Below, piece by piece: positions 45,967-54,380 of a stretch of 58,419 bases of DNA (its first letter is position 1; the number at the start of each line of letters is the position of its first letter). Origin of the DNA: DATEDA01 sp963789885 (GTDB lineage: Bacteria > Pseudomonadota > Gammaproteobacteria > Burkholderiales > SG8-39); the NCBI GenBank assembly GCA_963789885.1, contig CAWBNB010000070.1, positions 1-58,419 on the forward strand. Reading direction: 5' to 3'. The position numbers were made by a program, and so were the translations under genes. The notes beneath the pieces were generated by a model, which worked only from the letters and a program-made list of their open reading frames with translations, did not search any database and was not told the DNA's origin.

Positions 45967-46367
45967 TGCACCTGATCGGTGTCACGCCCGAGACGGTCTT
46001 CCAGGCCTTGGCTGATGGCACGCGTCTGCGCCTTCTCCGACTACTCGCAACAACGGGGGAGGAGATATGCCTCTGCGAGTTCGTCGACAGTCTGAGCGAG
46101 CCCGAGTACAACCTCTCCCGGCATCTCAAGTTGTTGCGGCAATCGGGGCTCGTGAGCGCCACGAAGGAGGGCCGGTGGGTCTACCACCGTCTGGTGACCG
46201 AGCCCGTCTATCTGAGCTCGCTGTGGGAGTTGGTAAAGGCGCTGCCCGATCCTGCGAAGGTACTCGCGACCGATCTAAAGCGGTTCCGGGTGCGAATGAA
46301 GCTGCGCGAGGATGGGCGTTGCCGCGTGGGCATTCAAACCGCCAAGCTTGCTGTTCGCGTGGTGTGA
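45966..46367 (+). CDS. ArsR/SmtB-family metal-responsive repressor
   Basis: A 133-residue winged-helix regulator: TVFQALADGTRLRLLRLLA, then the metal-site helix EEICLCEFVDSLSEPEYNLSRHLKLLRQSGLVSATKEGRWVYHRL (broken here as CLCEFVD for the ArsR-type C-x-C site). The C-x-C pair suggests As/Cd/Pb or Zn sensing in the alpha3 position. The regulator represses itself and probably the divergent CDF exporter. ATG at 45966 fits a start at the -10-proximal mRNA end. Confidence 0.85.
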   Translation: MHLIGVTPETVFQALADGTRLRLLRLLATTGEEICLCEFVDSLSEPEYNLSRHLKLLRQSGLVSATKEGRWVYHRLVTEPVYLSSLWELVKALPDPAKVLATDLKRFRVRMKLREDGRCRVGIQTAKLAVRVV

Positions 46368-46431
46368 GGGCAGCGAAGCCGCCCGCGACCGCGCGACTCG
46401 CCGATAAGGAACTCCATCCGAGGAGCCAACG

Positions 46432-47265
46432 ATGTCCCGGTTACCTGCCACGATGTTTGCCCTGTTCCTCACCGGTCTGATATCAGGCTTAACTCCGGTT
46501 CTCGCTCAAGCCCCGCCTCAGGGCGGAACCACTGCTCCGACCGACGCGCAGGTGCGCGAGCTCGAGCAGCAGATCAAGTCGCTGCAGCAACAGCTCGACG
46601 AACTGAATGCAACGCGCGATCCAGCCGCCCGCCGGCAGCTCATGCAGCGGAACTGGCAAGGTATGCAGAGCTATATGGGCCAGATGCCTGACCGTTGGGG
46701 AATGGGGTATCCATGGATGACGGGGCGCCCCTGGGCGAGGTGTTGTGGGCCGGGCATGATGGGCACCGGAAGAACCTCATGGCCCGTTCCGCAAGGTATG
46801 ACCCCCGAGCAATACAACCAACAAATGCGCGACCACACGCAGCGGATGCAGGAGCAGATGAGCAAGATCGCGCAGACGACCGATCCGCAGGAGCGGCAGC
46901 GCCTCATGCAGGAGCATTGGCAGGGCATGTACCAGGACATGCAGACGATGCGGGGCATGGGCTGGATGTGGGGTGGGCCCATGATGGGACCGGGGATGAT
47001 GCGCGGCGGCATGATGCCCGGCGGACCCCCACCGAGCGCGAAGCCCCTTCCCGACGCCGATTCCACAGGCGCGAAGCTGGTTTCGACGTACTGCGCTCAG
47101 TGTCACGCAGCGCCCCAGCCCACGCTGCATACGGCCAAGGAATGGACGAGCGTAACGCAGCGCATGCATATCCGCATGGAGGGCGGCTGGCAGGGGATCA
47201 AGACGCCAACCGAGCAGGACATGAACGCGATCGTTGTCTACTTGCAGAAGCACGCGCGAAAGTAG
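46432..47265 (+). CDS. Met-rich periplasmic protein with C-terminal c-type haem site
   Basis: A 277-residue exported protein. Signal peptide (MFALFLTGLISGLTPVLAQA). A coiled coil (VRELEQQIKSLQQQLDELNA) and two copies of a Gln/Met-rich motif (MQRNWQGMQSYMG..., MQEHWQGMYQDMQ). The middle is very methionine- and glycine-rich (MRGMGWMWGG, MMGPGMMRGGMMPGG), a copper-binding style. The last 75 residues form a small cytochrome c: one CxxCH (YCAQCH) and distal MRMEGGWQGIK-type sequence. It may accept electrons or bind copper; the direct function is not known. AGGAG before ATG. Confidence 0.78.
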   Translation: MSRLPATMFALFLTGLISGLTPVLAQAPPQGGTTAPTDAQVRELEQQIKSLQQQLDELNATRDPAARRQLMQRNWQGMQSYMGQMPDRWGMGYPWMTGRPWARCCGPGMMGTGRTSWPVPQGMTPEQYNQQMRDHTQRMQEQMSKIAQTTDPQERQRLMQEHWQGMYQDMQTMRGMGWMWGGPMMGPGMMRGGMMPGGPPPSAKPLPDADSTGAKLVSTYCAQCHAAPQPTLHTAKEWTSVTQRMHIRMEGGWQGIKTPTEQDMNAIVVYLQKHARK

Positions 47266-47402
47266 GTCCGCCGTCGACGAGGCAGAACGCTGACGGCAAA
47301 CGTCGACGTCTGACAATAGAGCAAGATCGCGCAGATCCGGGAGGAGCGCAGGGCCGGCGGCGGGAGACGCGCCGACGCCTGCGCCCGACCACATCAACGC
47401 CA

Positions 47403-47879
47403 TCACCGACCGCGCGCGAGCAGCAGCACGAGCGGCGGCACGACCAACCACTGAGCGAGCGGTGACAGCCCGACCTCGAGCCCACCGATCCGCACCGTGG
47501 GCATCGCCGCCGCGTACGCCCAGCCGCCCCGCACGACCGTATTCAGCCATTCGCTGAAGATCGTATAGCCGACGCCGATCGCGACGGTCAGCGCGACAAT
47601 CGCGCCCCAGCGCCAGGCCTGCGGGGAGCGAGCACCGGTGAGGACAAGCGCCAACGCGAGCGCCGACGCGCCGATCAGCACGTCGCCGATCGTGCAGTGG
47701 ACCACCGCGTACGCCTTGAACGCAGGCGTCGCCTCCCGCCAGAGCGTGTAGAGCGGCAGCTGCGCGACCTCCCAGGCAAGGTTCAACGCGCCGAAGAGCG
47801 GCGCGAACCGGAGCGCGACGAAGCGCAGCGCGGCACGGTTCTCGTACCAGCGCGGCCCGTCGTCGGCCGGGCTCACCAC
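47403..47879 (-). CDS. Hypothetical four-span inner-membrane protein
   Basis: About 158 residues with four hydrophobic segments: FGALNLAWEVAQLPLYTLW, TIGDVLIGASALALALVL, WGAIVALTVAIGVGYTIF and LAQWLVVPPLVLLLA. A GTG start near 47879 is the best available, with a weak ribosome site. Family not recognised. Divergent from the multicopper oxidase gene with about 100 bases between. Confidence 0.62.
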   Translation of the reverse strand: MVSPADDGPRWYENRAALRFVALRFAPLFGALNLAWEVAQLPLYTLWREATPAFKAYAVVHCTIGDVLIGASALALALVLTGARSPQAWRWGAIVALTVAIGVGYTIFSEWLNTVVRGGWAYAAAMPTVRIGGLEVGLSPLAQWLVVPPLVLLLARGR

Positions 47880-47977
47880 GTTCGCCCCGCCACTCCGTGC
47901 CGGGCGCGCCGCCGCGGATGGAACTTGGTCCCCGCGGCGGGGTCTTCTAACGTAGCCGCAACCGCGGGGAGGACGAG

Positions 47978-49393
47978 GTGCCGATCGACCGAAGAGGTTT
48001 CCTGCGCAGCGCCGCGGCCCTCGCCACCGCGCCGCTCCTGCCCACCGCCGCACAGGGTGCGATGCCGCGGACGGTCGCGCTCGAGGCGCGCGTCGCCCGC
48101 GTCCCGCTCGTCGGCGAGCCCCACCCCGACACCGAGGTCTGGGCCTTCGACGGCCGCGTGCCCGGGCCCGAGCTGCGGGTGAGGCAGGGCGATCGCCTGC
48201 GCGTCGCGGTCACGAACCGCCTGCCCGAGGGCACCACGGTCCACTGGCACGGCGTGCGCGTCCCGAACGCGATGGACGGGGTCCCGCACGTGACCCAGTC
48301 GCCGATCGGGCCGAACGGCGGCACGTTCGTCTACGAGTTCGAGGCGCAGGACGCCGGCACGTTCTGGTACCACCCGCACAGCCGCAGCTACGAGCAGGTC
48401 GGCCGCGGGCTCGCCGGCGCGCTCGTCGTCGAGGAGCCCGCGCCGATCGCCGTCGACCGCGACCTGACCTGGGTGCTGTCGGACTGGCGGCTGACGAGCG
48501 AGGCGCAGCACCGCGCCGACTTCGGCAGCATGTTCGACGTCTCGCACGCCGGCCGCATCGGCAACACGGTGACGATCAACGGCGTCGTGCCCGAGAGCCT
48601 CGACGTGCGCGCCGGCGAGCGCGTGCGCCTCCGAATCGTGAACGCCGCGAACGCGCGCGTGTTCGCGCTCGAGTTCCGCAGCCATCGCCCCTGGATCGTC
48701 GCGCTCGACGGCCAGCCGGTCGAGCCGCACGAGCCGGAAGGCGCGCGCGTGGTGCTCGGCCCGTCGATGCGGGCCGATCTGGTGCTCGACATGACGGGTG
48801 AGCCCGGCGAGCGGCACGGCGTTCACGACACGTACTACCCGCGGGCGAGCTACCGGCTGCTCGACCTCGCGTACTCGCCGGAGCCGCCGCTCCGGTCGGG
48901 CGCACGCGGCGCGCCGTTGCGGTTGCCGCCGAACCCCCTCCCCGAGCCCGATCTCGCGCGCGCGGTCCGTCATCGCGTGGCGATGAGCGGCGGGATGATG
49001 GGCGCCATGCAGGGTGGCATGATGGGCGGCCGGATGACCGACATGCGGGAGATGATGCGGCAGGGCATGGCGTGGGCGATGAACGGCGTGGTTGGCTCGG
49101 ACCACAGCCACCCGCTGCTCTTCGCGGTGAAGCGCAACGCGAGCTGCGTGGTCGAGCTCGTGAACGACACCGCCTGGGACCACCCGATGCACCTGCATGG
49201 CCACGCCTTCCGCGTGCTGGCGATGAACGGCAAGGCGACGCGGCATCGCGAGTGGCGCGACACGGTGCTGCTGCGGCCGCGCGAGACGGCCGAGATCGCG
49301 TTCGTCGCCGACAACCCCGGCGACTGGATGTTCCACTGCCACGTCCTCGAGCATCAGGCCGGCGGGATGATGGCAGTGGTGCGCGTGGGCTGA
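47978..49393 (+). CDS. Tat-exported multicopper oxidase
   Basis: A 471-residue multicopper oxidase. Twin-arginine signal (DRRGFLRSAAALATAP). Copper ligands are complete: HWHGVR near 88, WYHPHS near 130, HPMHLHGH near 402 and HCHVLEH near 452. A Met-rich segment (GGMMGAMQGGMMGGRMTDMREMM, about 342-364) lies in the position of the Cu(I)-binding loop of CueO. GTG start with GGGGAGG about eight bases upstream. It oxidises Cu(I) in the periplasm to the less toxic Cu(II). It is not the CopA of the cop operon further right; the two oxidases differ. Confidence 0.9.
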   Translation: MPIDRRGFLRSAAALATAPLLPTAAQGAMPRTVALEARVARVPLVGEPHPDTEVWAFDGRVPGPELRVRQGDRLRVAVTNRLPEGTTVHWHGVRVPNAMDGVPHVTQSPIGPNGGTFVYEFEAQDAGTFWYHPHSRSYEQVGRGLAGALVVEEPAPIAVDRDLTWVLSDWRLTSEAQHRADFGSMFDVSHAGRIGNTVTINGVVPESLDVRAGERVRLRIVNAANARVFALEFRSHRPWIVALDGQPVEPHEPEGARVVLGPSMRADLVLDMTGEPGERHGVHDTYYPRASYRLLDLAYSPEPPLRSGARGAPLRLPPNPLPEPDLARAVRHRVAMSGGMMGAMQGGMMGGRMTDMREMMRQGMAWAMNGVVGSDHSHPLLFAVKRNASCVVELVNDTAWDHPMHLHGHAFRVLAMNGKATRHREWRDTVLLRPRETAEIAFVADNPGDWMFHCHVLEHQAGGMMAVVRVG

Positions 49394-49412
49394 GGCGGGC
49401 GACGCCCCCGGC

Positions 49413-49874
49413 TCAGCGCGAGCGTCTCGCCCGCTCGTTCGCCTCGCCCTGGGCGCGTCGGATCTCGTCGGGCCAGGTGCTCTTGATGTAAGCAATGACA
49501 GCCAGGATCTCGTCGTCGGTGAGCGCGCCGCCGAACCCCGGCATGTCGCTCTCGTAGCCGGGCGGTGCGTACTTGCCGGGCACGAGACCGAACTTGGTGA
49601 TGCCGAAGAGCACCGCGTCGGGGTGGTGCCACGTGTGGCCACTCGCGTCGTGCGGCGGCGCCGGCATGCGGCCGCTCGGCTTCTTCTCGCGCCAGTTCGG
49701 TTCGCCCTCGAGCTTCATACCATGACAGCTCGCGCAGTGCCGGTCGTACGCCGCGCGTCCGGCTTCGAGGCGGCCGGGGTCGTCGCGCGGCCACGCGAGC
49801 AGGACGGCGATCGCGGCGACAGCGACGCCGAGGGCGGCGGCGGCGCCGACGAGCGCGGTCCGTCCGGGCCTCAA
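49413..49874 (-). CDS. Membrane-anchored cytochrome c
   Basis: A 153-residue cytochrome c. N-terminal anchor (TALVGAAAALGVAVAAIAVLLAW), CASCHG at about residue 48, and a C-terminal YIKSTWPDEIR helix as in class I cytochromes, with methionine candidates at SDMPGFGG. Start is the TTG at 49874, which overlaps the stop of the P-type ATPase remnant (TTGA). Convergent with the multicopper oxidase gene. Paired cytochrome and oxidase genes are frequent in copper-resistance regions. Confidence 0.82.
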   Translation of the reverse strand: MRPGRTALVGAAAALGVAVAAIAVLLAWPRDDPGRLEAGRAAYDRHCASCHGMKLEGEPNWREKKPSGRMPAPPHDASGHTWHHPDAVLFGITKFGLVPGKYAPPGYESDMPGFGGALTDDEILAVIAYIKSTWPDEIRRAQGEANERARRSR

Positions 49875-50215
49875 AGCTTCGCGCCGCGCAGCCGGAGCGC
49901 GTTGCCGATCACCGACACCGACGAGAGGCTCATCGCCCGCTCGCGATCATCGGGTTGAGGAGCGGCCCGAACACCGGGTAGAGCACGCCCGCGGCGAGCG
50001 GCACGCCGAGCGCGTTGTAGACGAACGCGAAGAACAGATTCCGGCGGATGTTCGTCATCGTCGCGCGCGAGAGCTTGCGCGCCTTGCCGATGCGGCGCAG
50101 GTCGCCCTTCACGAGCACCACGCGCGCGGACTGCATCGCGATGTCCGTGTCGTGGTCCATCGCGATGCCGACGTTCGCCTGCGCGAGCGCCAGCGTTTCG
50201 TTGATCTCACCCGAA
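49871..50215 (-). pseudogene. C-terminal remnant of a copper-type P-ATPase
   Basis: Encodes about the last 110 residues of a P1B ATPase: ALAQANVGIAMDHDTDIAMQSA, VVLVKGDLRRIGKARKLSRATM, NLFFAFVYNALGVPLAAGVLYPVFGPLL and, after a one-base change near 49940, MSLSSVSVIGNALRLRG. The catalytic domain, SPC/CPC motif and N-terminus are missing; the sequence just upstream is another gene's end. The hinge GDGINDAPAL is replaced by GEINETLAL. So the truncation is real, with one extra indel on top. Confidence 0.8.
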
Positions 50216-50251
50216 ATCCTCTGCGCCCGCACGCTGGTTTCGCGATCTCGA

Positions 50252-50690
50252 TCAACGATCGACGAGCACCGGAATGGGGGAGAGCGGGAGTACCTTCTGT
50301 GCCACGCTGCCAAGGACCAGCGAAGGGAGCTCGGCCGCGGCCCTGCAAGGCCATGAAGATCACGTCGCACTTCTTTCGCTTGGCCGTTTCGATGATCCCC
50401 TGGTGGGGCGTAGCGGGCTTGGCGATAAGCCCCTGGAACCGGACGCCGGCAGCGTTCGCGGCGCGTCCGGCCTCCGCCAGGTACTTCTCTCCCTGCTCGC
50501 GGGCTCGCGCCTCGAACTCCCTGAGGGGAGCCATGCCGATCGCCCCGCCGACGCTGTACGGCTGGATCATCGGGAGCGCGTGGTAGGCGGTGACCTTTGC
50601 GCTTATCCCCTTGGCGAACGAGATCCCGACCTTGATCGCCCTGCGCGACAGCGCCGAGCCATCGGTCGGGATCAGCAGATGCTTGAACAT
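50252..50690 (-). CDS. Universal stress protein (UspA family; frameshifted)
   Basis: A 145-residue UspA protein. Start MFKHLLIPTDGSALSRRAIK is standard, as is IIETAKRKKCDVIFMALQGRGR (the G-R-G-R/GxxG nucleotide site). A one-base change near 50335 shifts the frame, after which LPSLVLGSVAQKVLPLSPIPVLVDR ends the protein in the usual way at 50252. GGGGAGCG before ATG. The stop is directly followed by the ATPase remnant. Typical of stress response and often found beside copper ATPases. Confidence 0.78.
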
Positions 50691-51098
50691 GATCGCTCCC
50701 CGTTTTCAGTTAGTAGTCGCTCCGGTCGCGGGCATGCTGCTGTCGGTACATCCCGCAGCAGCGTAGCGCCACGAATGACTGTGGAGTTGAGAAGGATCAA
50801 GGTCTATTCGGTCGAGTGCACAGCGCTGACCGCCGCCACGACGATGCCGTTGAACATTACCGCGAGACCCACGTTCTGCATCATCTGCGGTAGCTGCAGC
50901 GGCTCACCTCGCGCGCTGTAACGATCGCCTCGAGGCGGTTGTTCAGGAAGCCACAGAAGACGCGCTCGGCCTCACCGTAGGCCCTGGCTCTGCGCTCCCG
51001 ATGGGGGCGTGCACGACTGCTGTTGATTCACGTCAATTCGGCCTGAATCCTACCGGGTATTGTTTTACGCATCTTTTCTGGAAGAAGGCATCGCCGCC
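50691..51098. other. Gene-free stretch
   Basis: About 400 bases between the stress-protein promoter and the next gene. Short frames here lack ribosome sites. A weak similarity of one minus-strand frame (MQNVGLAVMFNGIVVAAVSA) to a transmembrane segment suggests a possible remnant, but I cannot support a gene. Confidence 0.35.
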
Positions 51099-51491
51099 AT
51101 GGGGTACCGGTTTTTTGCGTTTGTTCTAGGCGCTTTGATCTGGGGTAATACGGTCGCGCAGATCGCCGCGCAGAAAGACAGCGCGAACGGGGTGACAGTC
51201 GCCGTGACCGCCAGCAACTTTGCGCCTGACGCGAAAGTATGGGACTTCGTGGTCGTGCTGGACACGCATAGCCAGGATCTCACTGACGATCTCGCGAAGG
51301 GCGCGGTCTTGGTAGATGACAAGGGCGACGAGTTCAAGGCGCTCGGCTGGGAGGGCGCCGCGCCGGGCGGTCACCACCGGTCCGGCGTGTTGAAGTTTAG
51401 CGCGGTCGTGCCGCGGCCGAAGGCGGTCGAGCTTCGCATCAACCGCCCCGGTGAGGCGAAGGCGCGCGTTTTTCGCTGGGAGCTGAAGTGA
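51099..51491 (+). CDS. Exported hypothetical protein, 130 aa
   Basis: Signal segment MGYRFFAFVLGALIWGNTVAQIAA and a beta-rich domain (VTVAVTASNFAPDAKVWDFVVVLDTHSQDL, VLKFSAVVPRPKAVELRINRPGEAKARVFRWEL, shown here as strands only). The pattern is like small periplasmic beta-sandwich proteins. The stop overlaps the lipoprotein start (GTGA), so they form an operon. Family not recognised. Confidence 0.68.
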   Translation: MGYRFFAFVLGALIWGNTVAQIAAQKDSANGVTVAVTASNFAPDAKVWDFVVVLDTHSQDLTDDLAKGAVLVDDKGDEFKALGWEGAAPGGHHRSGVLKFSAVVPRPKAVELRINRPGEAKARVFRWELK

Positions 51492-51739
51492 GACGCGTCA
51501 CGGCTCTCGCGGTTCTCGCAGCACTCGTCGCAGTGGGCGCTGGCGGGTGCGGCGAGCGCGAACAGACCGCGCTTTACCAGGACGGCAAGTATCGCGGCAA
51601 GCCCGACATTAGGCCGTGGGACAACGCGGCTCCCGCGGACGGCTCAGCGAGCTGGGTAAAGGGCGACCGCGAGAGCTGGGAAAACCAGATTAGGGATCGG
51701 CACAACAGCCAGAGCGAGTACCGGCGCATGGGCCATTAG
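51488..51739 (+). CDS. Small lipoprotein
   Basis: An 83-residue lipoprotein: MRRVTALAVLAALVAVGAGGCG with Cys21 as the lipid site. The rest is hydrophilic (KPDIRPWDN, RDRHNSQSEYRRMGH). Coupled to the preceding gene by a four-base overlap. No family known. Confidence 0.7.
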   Translation: MRRVTALAVLAALVAVGAGGCGEREQTALYQDGKYRGKPDIRPWDNAAPADGSASWVKGDRESWENQIRDRHNSQSEYRRMGH

Positions 51740-51843
51740 CCCATGCGGGCCGCGGCGATCTACGCGCTTTCTCCCTAGCCCTTCCGTTGTCCTGAATGAC
51801 CGGCGCTACTGCCGAACCGGGAGCGTACGTCACGCGAGGACGA

Positions 51844-51911
51844 CCAGATGTACCAGAGATCCCTCTGTTTTCAACCCCCTCTCCGGGGTTCTGCATTTGT
51901 TTGGCATCCGT
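51844..51911 (+). repeat. 68-bp direct repeat, copy 2, with terminator-like hairpin
   Basis: Same orientation and ungapped match to 11686-11753 (57 of 68 by eye), 40.2 kb away. Hairpin AACCCC/GGGGTT at 51873-51890. Confidence 0.6.
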
Positions 51912-51976
51912 TACAGTTACAGCGTGAACGCGTCCCCGGTTGCGACGCCGCGCTCCGGGGGGTAGAGTCTCGCGTC

Positions 51977-52387
51977 ATGCGCCGTCGGCTCCTCGTCCTG
52001 CTATTGATTCTCTGGCTGCCACTCGCCAACGCGAGCGCGGCCGTCATGGGCATGCCCGGATTCGGCTGCGCCTCCGCGCCGCTGCCGCAAACGTCCGCGG
52101 CGGCGGACTGCCCGTCCGATCCGGGCCCGCTGCACGCGGAGCGCGCGGCCGGCGTGCCCGTCGATCAGTCGGCGCACGCCATGCACTGCCCGGACCACGG
52201 CTCGTCTGACGGATCCTCGAGCCACGAGGGCTGCGGGCACTGCGATTTCTGCCTTGCCGGGCTCGGCGCTCCGCCGTCCGCGACCCCATCAGACCGCGCG
52301 AGCGCACCGGGCGAACGTCCGGCTGCGTTCCTGACCGAATTCAAGTCCGCCTTCCTCGAAACACCGCGACGTCCCCCGTCGCGCTGA
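51977..52387 (+). CDS. Exported Cys/His-rich hypothetical protein
   Basis: A 136-residue protein: signal peptide MRRRLLVLLLILWLPLANASAAV, then HAMHCPDHGSSDGSS and GCGHCDFCLAGLG, which look like metal-binding sites, and a low-complexity tail. The HCDFCL motif is similar to that of DUF2946-type proteins near copper genes. No enzyme motif. Likely a metal-binding periplasmic protein of the copper region. Confidence 0.62.
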   Translation: MRRRLLVLLLILWLPLANASAAVMGMPGFGCASAPLPQTSAAADCPSDPGPLHAERAAGVPVDQSAHAMHCPDHGSSDGSSSHEGCGHCDFCLAGLGAPPSATPSDRASAPGERPAAFLTEFKSAFLETPRRPPSR

Positions 52388-52504
52388 CCCCCTTAGCGGC
52401 GCGTTAGCGCCGCACACCCAGCTTTCCCCGAGCGACGCGCGAACTGCGCCTCGCGCTGCCGGCCGCGCCCTCTCCGAGGATCGGCCCAACTCGAATTCGC
52501 CACT

Positions 52505-52891
52505 ATGGGAACACGACACTCTCCAGCTTTGGCCCTCGCCGGCCTGGTGGCGGCGCTGACCGTCCTCCCCGGCGGCATCGCCGTCGCACAGACCGCCGCA
52601 CGTCCGGATCCGACGGACCCGAAGATCGCTTCGCCGATGCCGGATCCCGGGTCCGCCTACTCGAACTACCGCGCGTTCGCCGATGAGCCCCTTGCGCCGT
52701 GGCGCGAGGTCAACGATGACGTCGCCCGGATCGGCGGACACGCCGGCGCGCTCAAGGGCGACGCCACATCCCCGGGTTCCGCACCTGCCGGGTCCACTCC
52801 GCCACCAAGCCGTGGTGGTGCGTCGGGCGCGGGCGAAAGCCGCAGCGGCATGCATGGCGGGCACGGCTCGATGCCCGAGAAAAAGCAATGA
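52505..52891 (+). CDS. Exported hypothetical protein of the cop operon
   Basis: A 128-residue protein with a signal peptide (ALALAGLVAALTVLPGGIAVAQ) and a conserved-looking centre (PGSAYSNYRAFADEPLAPWREVNDDVARIGGH), then a disordered tail with GMHGGHGSMPEKK. First gene of the plus-strand copper operon; the TolC-type gene starts 11 bases after it. Such small proteins often precede copper outer-membrane factors. Confidence 0.65.
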   Translation: MGTRHSPALALAGLVAALTVLPGGIAVAQTAARPDPTDPKIASPMPDPGSAYSNYRAFADEPLAPWREVNDDVARIGGHAGALKGDATSPGSAPAGSTPPPSRGGASGAGESRSGMHGGHGSMPEKKQ

Positions 52892-52901
52892 AGGAGAACC
52901 A

Positions 52902-54363
52902 ATGAGAGACATCACCAGGGCTCCCGCTACGCTTCGTCCAAAGGCGGCTGTCGCCGCCCTTGCCGCGGCGCTGCTCGCCGGCTGCACGACGTTCTCGCAG
53001 GACGGCGGTTTCGACGAAGTGCGCAAGCTCACCTCCGAGCGCATCGGGCAGGACGTGCGCTGGCAACGCACCGACGAGGACGCGCAATCCGCCGCCGCGC
53101 AGGTGAAGCAGCTCCTCGCGCAGCCGCTCAGCGCCGACGACGCGGTGCAGATCGCGCTGCTCAACAACCGCGGGCTGCAGGCGTCCTACGCCGAGCTCGG
53201 CATCGCCGAGGCCGACCTCGTCCAGGCCGGGCGCATGCGGCAACCCGCGGTTCGTCGTACGCTGCGAACGAAGCACGGCGACGAGCGCAAGCTCGAATGG
53301 GCGCTCACCTTCCCGATCTTCGATCTCATCACGATGCCGTTCAAGATGAAGATCTCGGGCCGGCAGCTTCGAGCGCACGCAGCTCGACGCGGCGCGCAGC
53401 GCCCTCGACGTCGCGATCGAGACGCGCGAAGGCGCTGGGTCGGCGCGGTCGCCGCCGAGGAAACGGTGCGCTACATGCGAGCAGGTGAAGGAGGCGGCCG
53501 AGGCGAGCGCCGAGCTCGCGCGCCGCATGGCGCAGGTCGGCAACTTCAGCAAGCTCACGCAGGCGCGCGAGCAGGTGCTTCTACGCCGAGGCGGCGGCGC
53601 AGCTCGCGCGCGCGCGGCAGGCGGCGGTCGCGCGACGCGCGAGCGGCTGACGCGGCTGATGGGGCTGTGGGGCGAGGACACTGCGCTTCCGGCTGCCCGA
53701 GCGCCTGCCCGACCTGCCCGGCTCGCTGCCGCGACCTGCGGCGACGTCGAAGCGCGTGGCGATGACGCAGCGCCTCGACGTGCGCGCCGCGAAGCGGCGA
53801 CACGGAGGGGCTCGCCGCAGTCGCTCGGCCTCACGCAGACGACGCGCTTCATCAACGTGCTCGAGCATCGGCTCCGCGCGCACCAACGAGGATCCGCGAG
53901 CCGCGGCAGACGCGGCTACGAGATCGCGCTCGAGCTGCCGCTCTTCGACTGGGGCGGCGCGCGCGTCGCCCGGGCCGAGGCGATCTACATGCAGGCGGTC
54001 AACCGCGCCGCCGAGACCGCGGTCAACGCGCGCTCGCGAGGTGCGCGAGGCCTACTCCGCCTACCGCACCGCGCTACGACATCGCGCGCCACTACCGCGA
54101 CGAGATCGTGCCGCTGCGCAAGCAGCATCTCCGAGGAGAACCTGCTGCGCTACAACGGCATGCTGATCGGCGTGTTCGAGCTGCTGGCCGATGCGCGCGA
54201 GCAGATCGCGAGCGTGAACGCTGCATCGAGGCGCTGCGCGACTTCTGGATCGCGCGAGGCCGACCTGCAGACATGGCGCTGATCGGCAAGCCCGGCGCTG
54301 AGCCGCGCCGGCGGCGCCGCGAGCGGCCGCCATGCCGGTCGCCGGCCGCGCGCCGGGCACTGA
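52902..54363 (+). CDS. TolC-family outer-membrane lipoprotein of the cop operon (frameshifted)
   Basis: About 487 codons. Lipoprotein signal AAVAALAAALLAGCTTF. TolC features: LSADDAVQIALLNNRGLQASYAELGIAEADLVQAG, FPIFDLITMPFKMK, MAQVGNFSKLTQAREQV, RERLTRLMGLWGEDTA, IALELPLFDWGGARVARAEAIYMQAVNRAAETAV, SEENLLRYNGMLIGVFELLADAREQI are spread over all three frames. About eight single-base gains or losses between 53220 and 54260. Every OEP block is present and in order. Probably intact in the living cell. AAGGAG before the ATG at 52902. Confidence 0.75.
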
Positions 54364-54380
54364 ACGACGAGGTGACGACC

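Noticed and set aside
47873..49642. A 589-codon open frame antisense to the multicopper oxidase.
   Set aside because: Composition (His, Arg, Ala runs) is that of a high-GC antisense shadow; the plus-strand oxidase has all copper ligands.
50780..50925. A possible transporter fragment in the gap after the stress protein.
   Set aside because: A single hydrophobic segment without any family motif is not enough to call a remnant.
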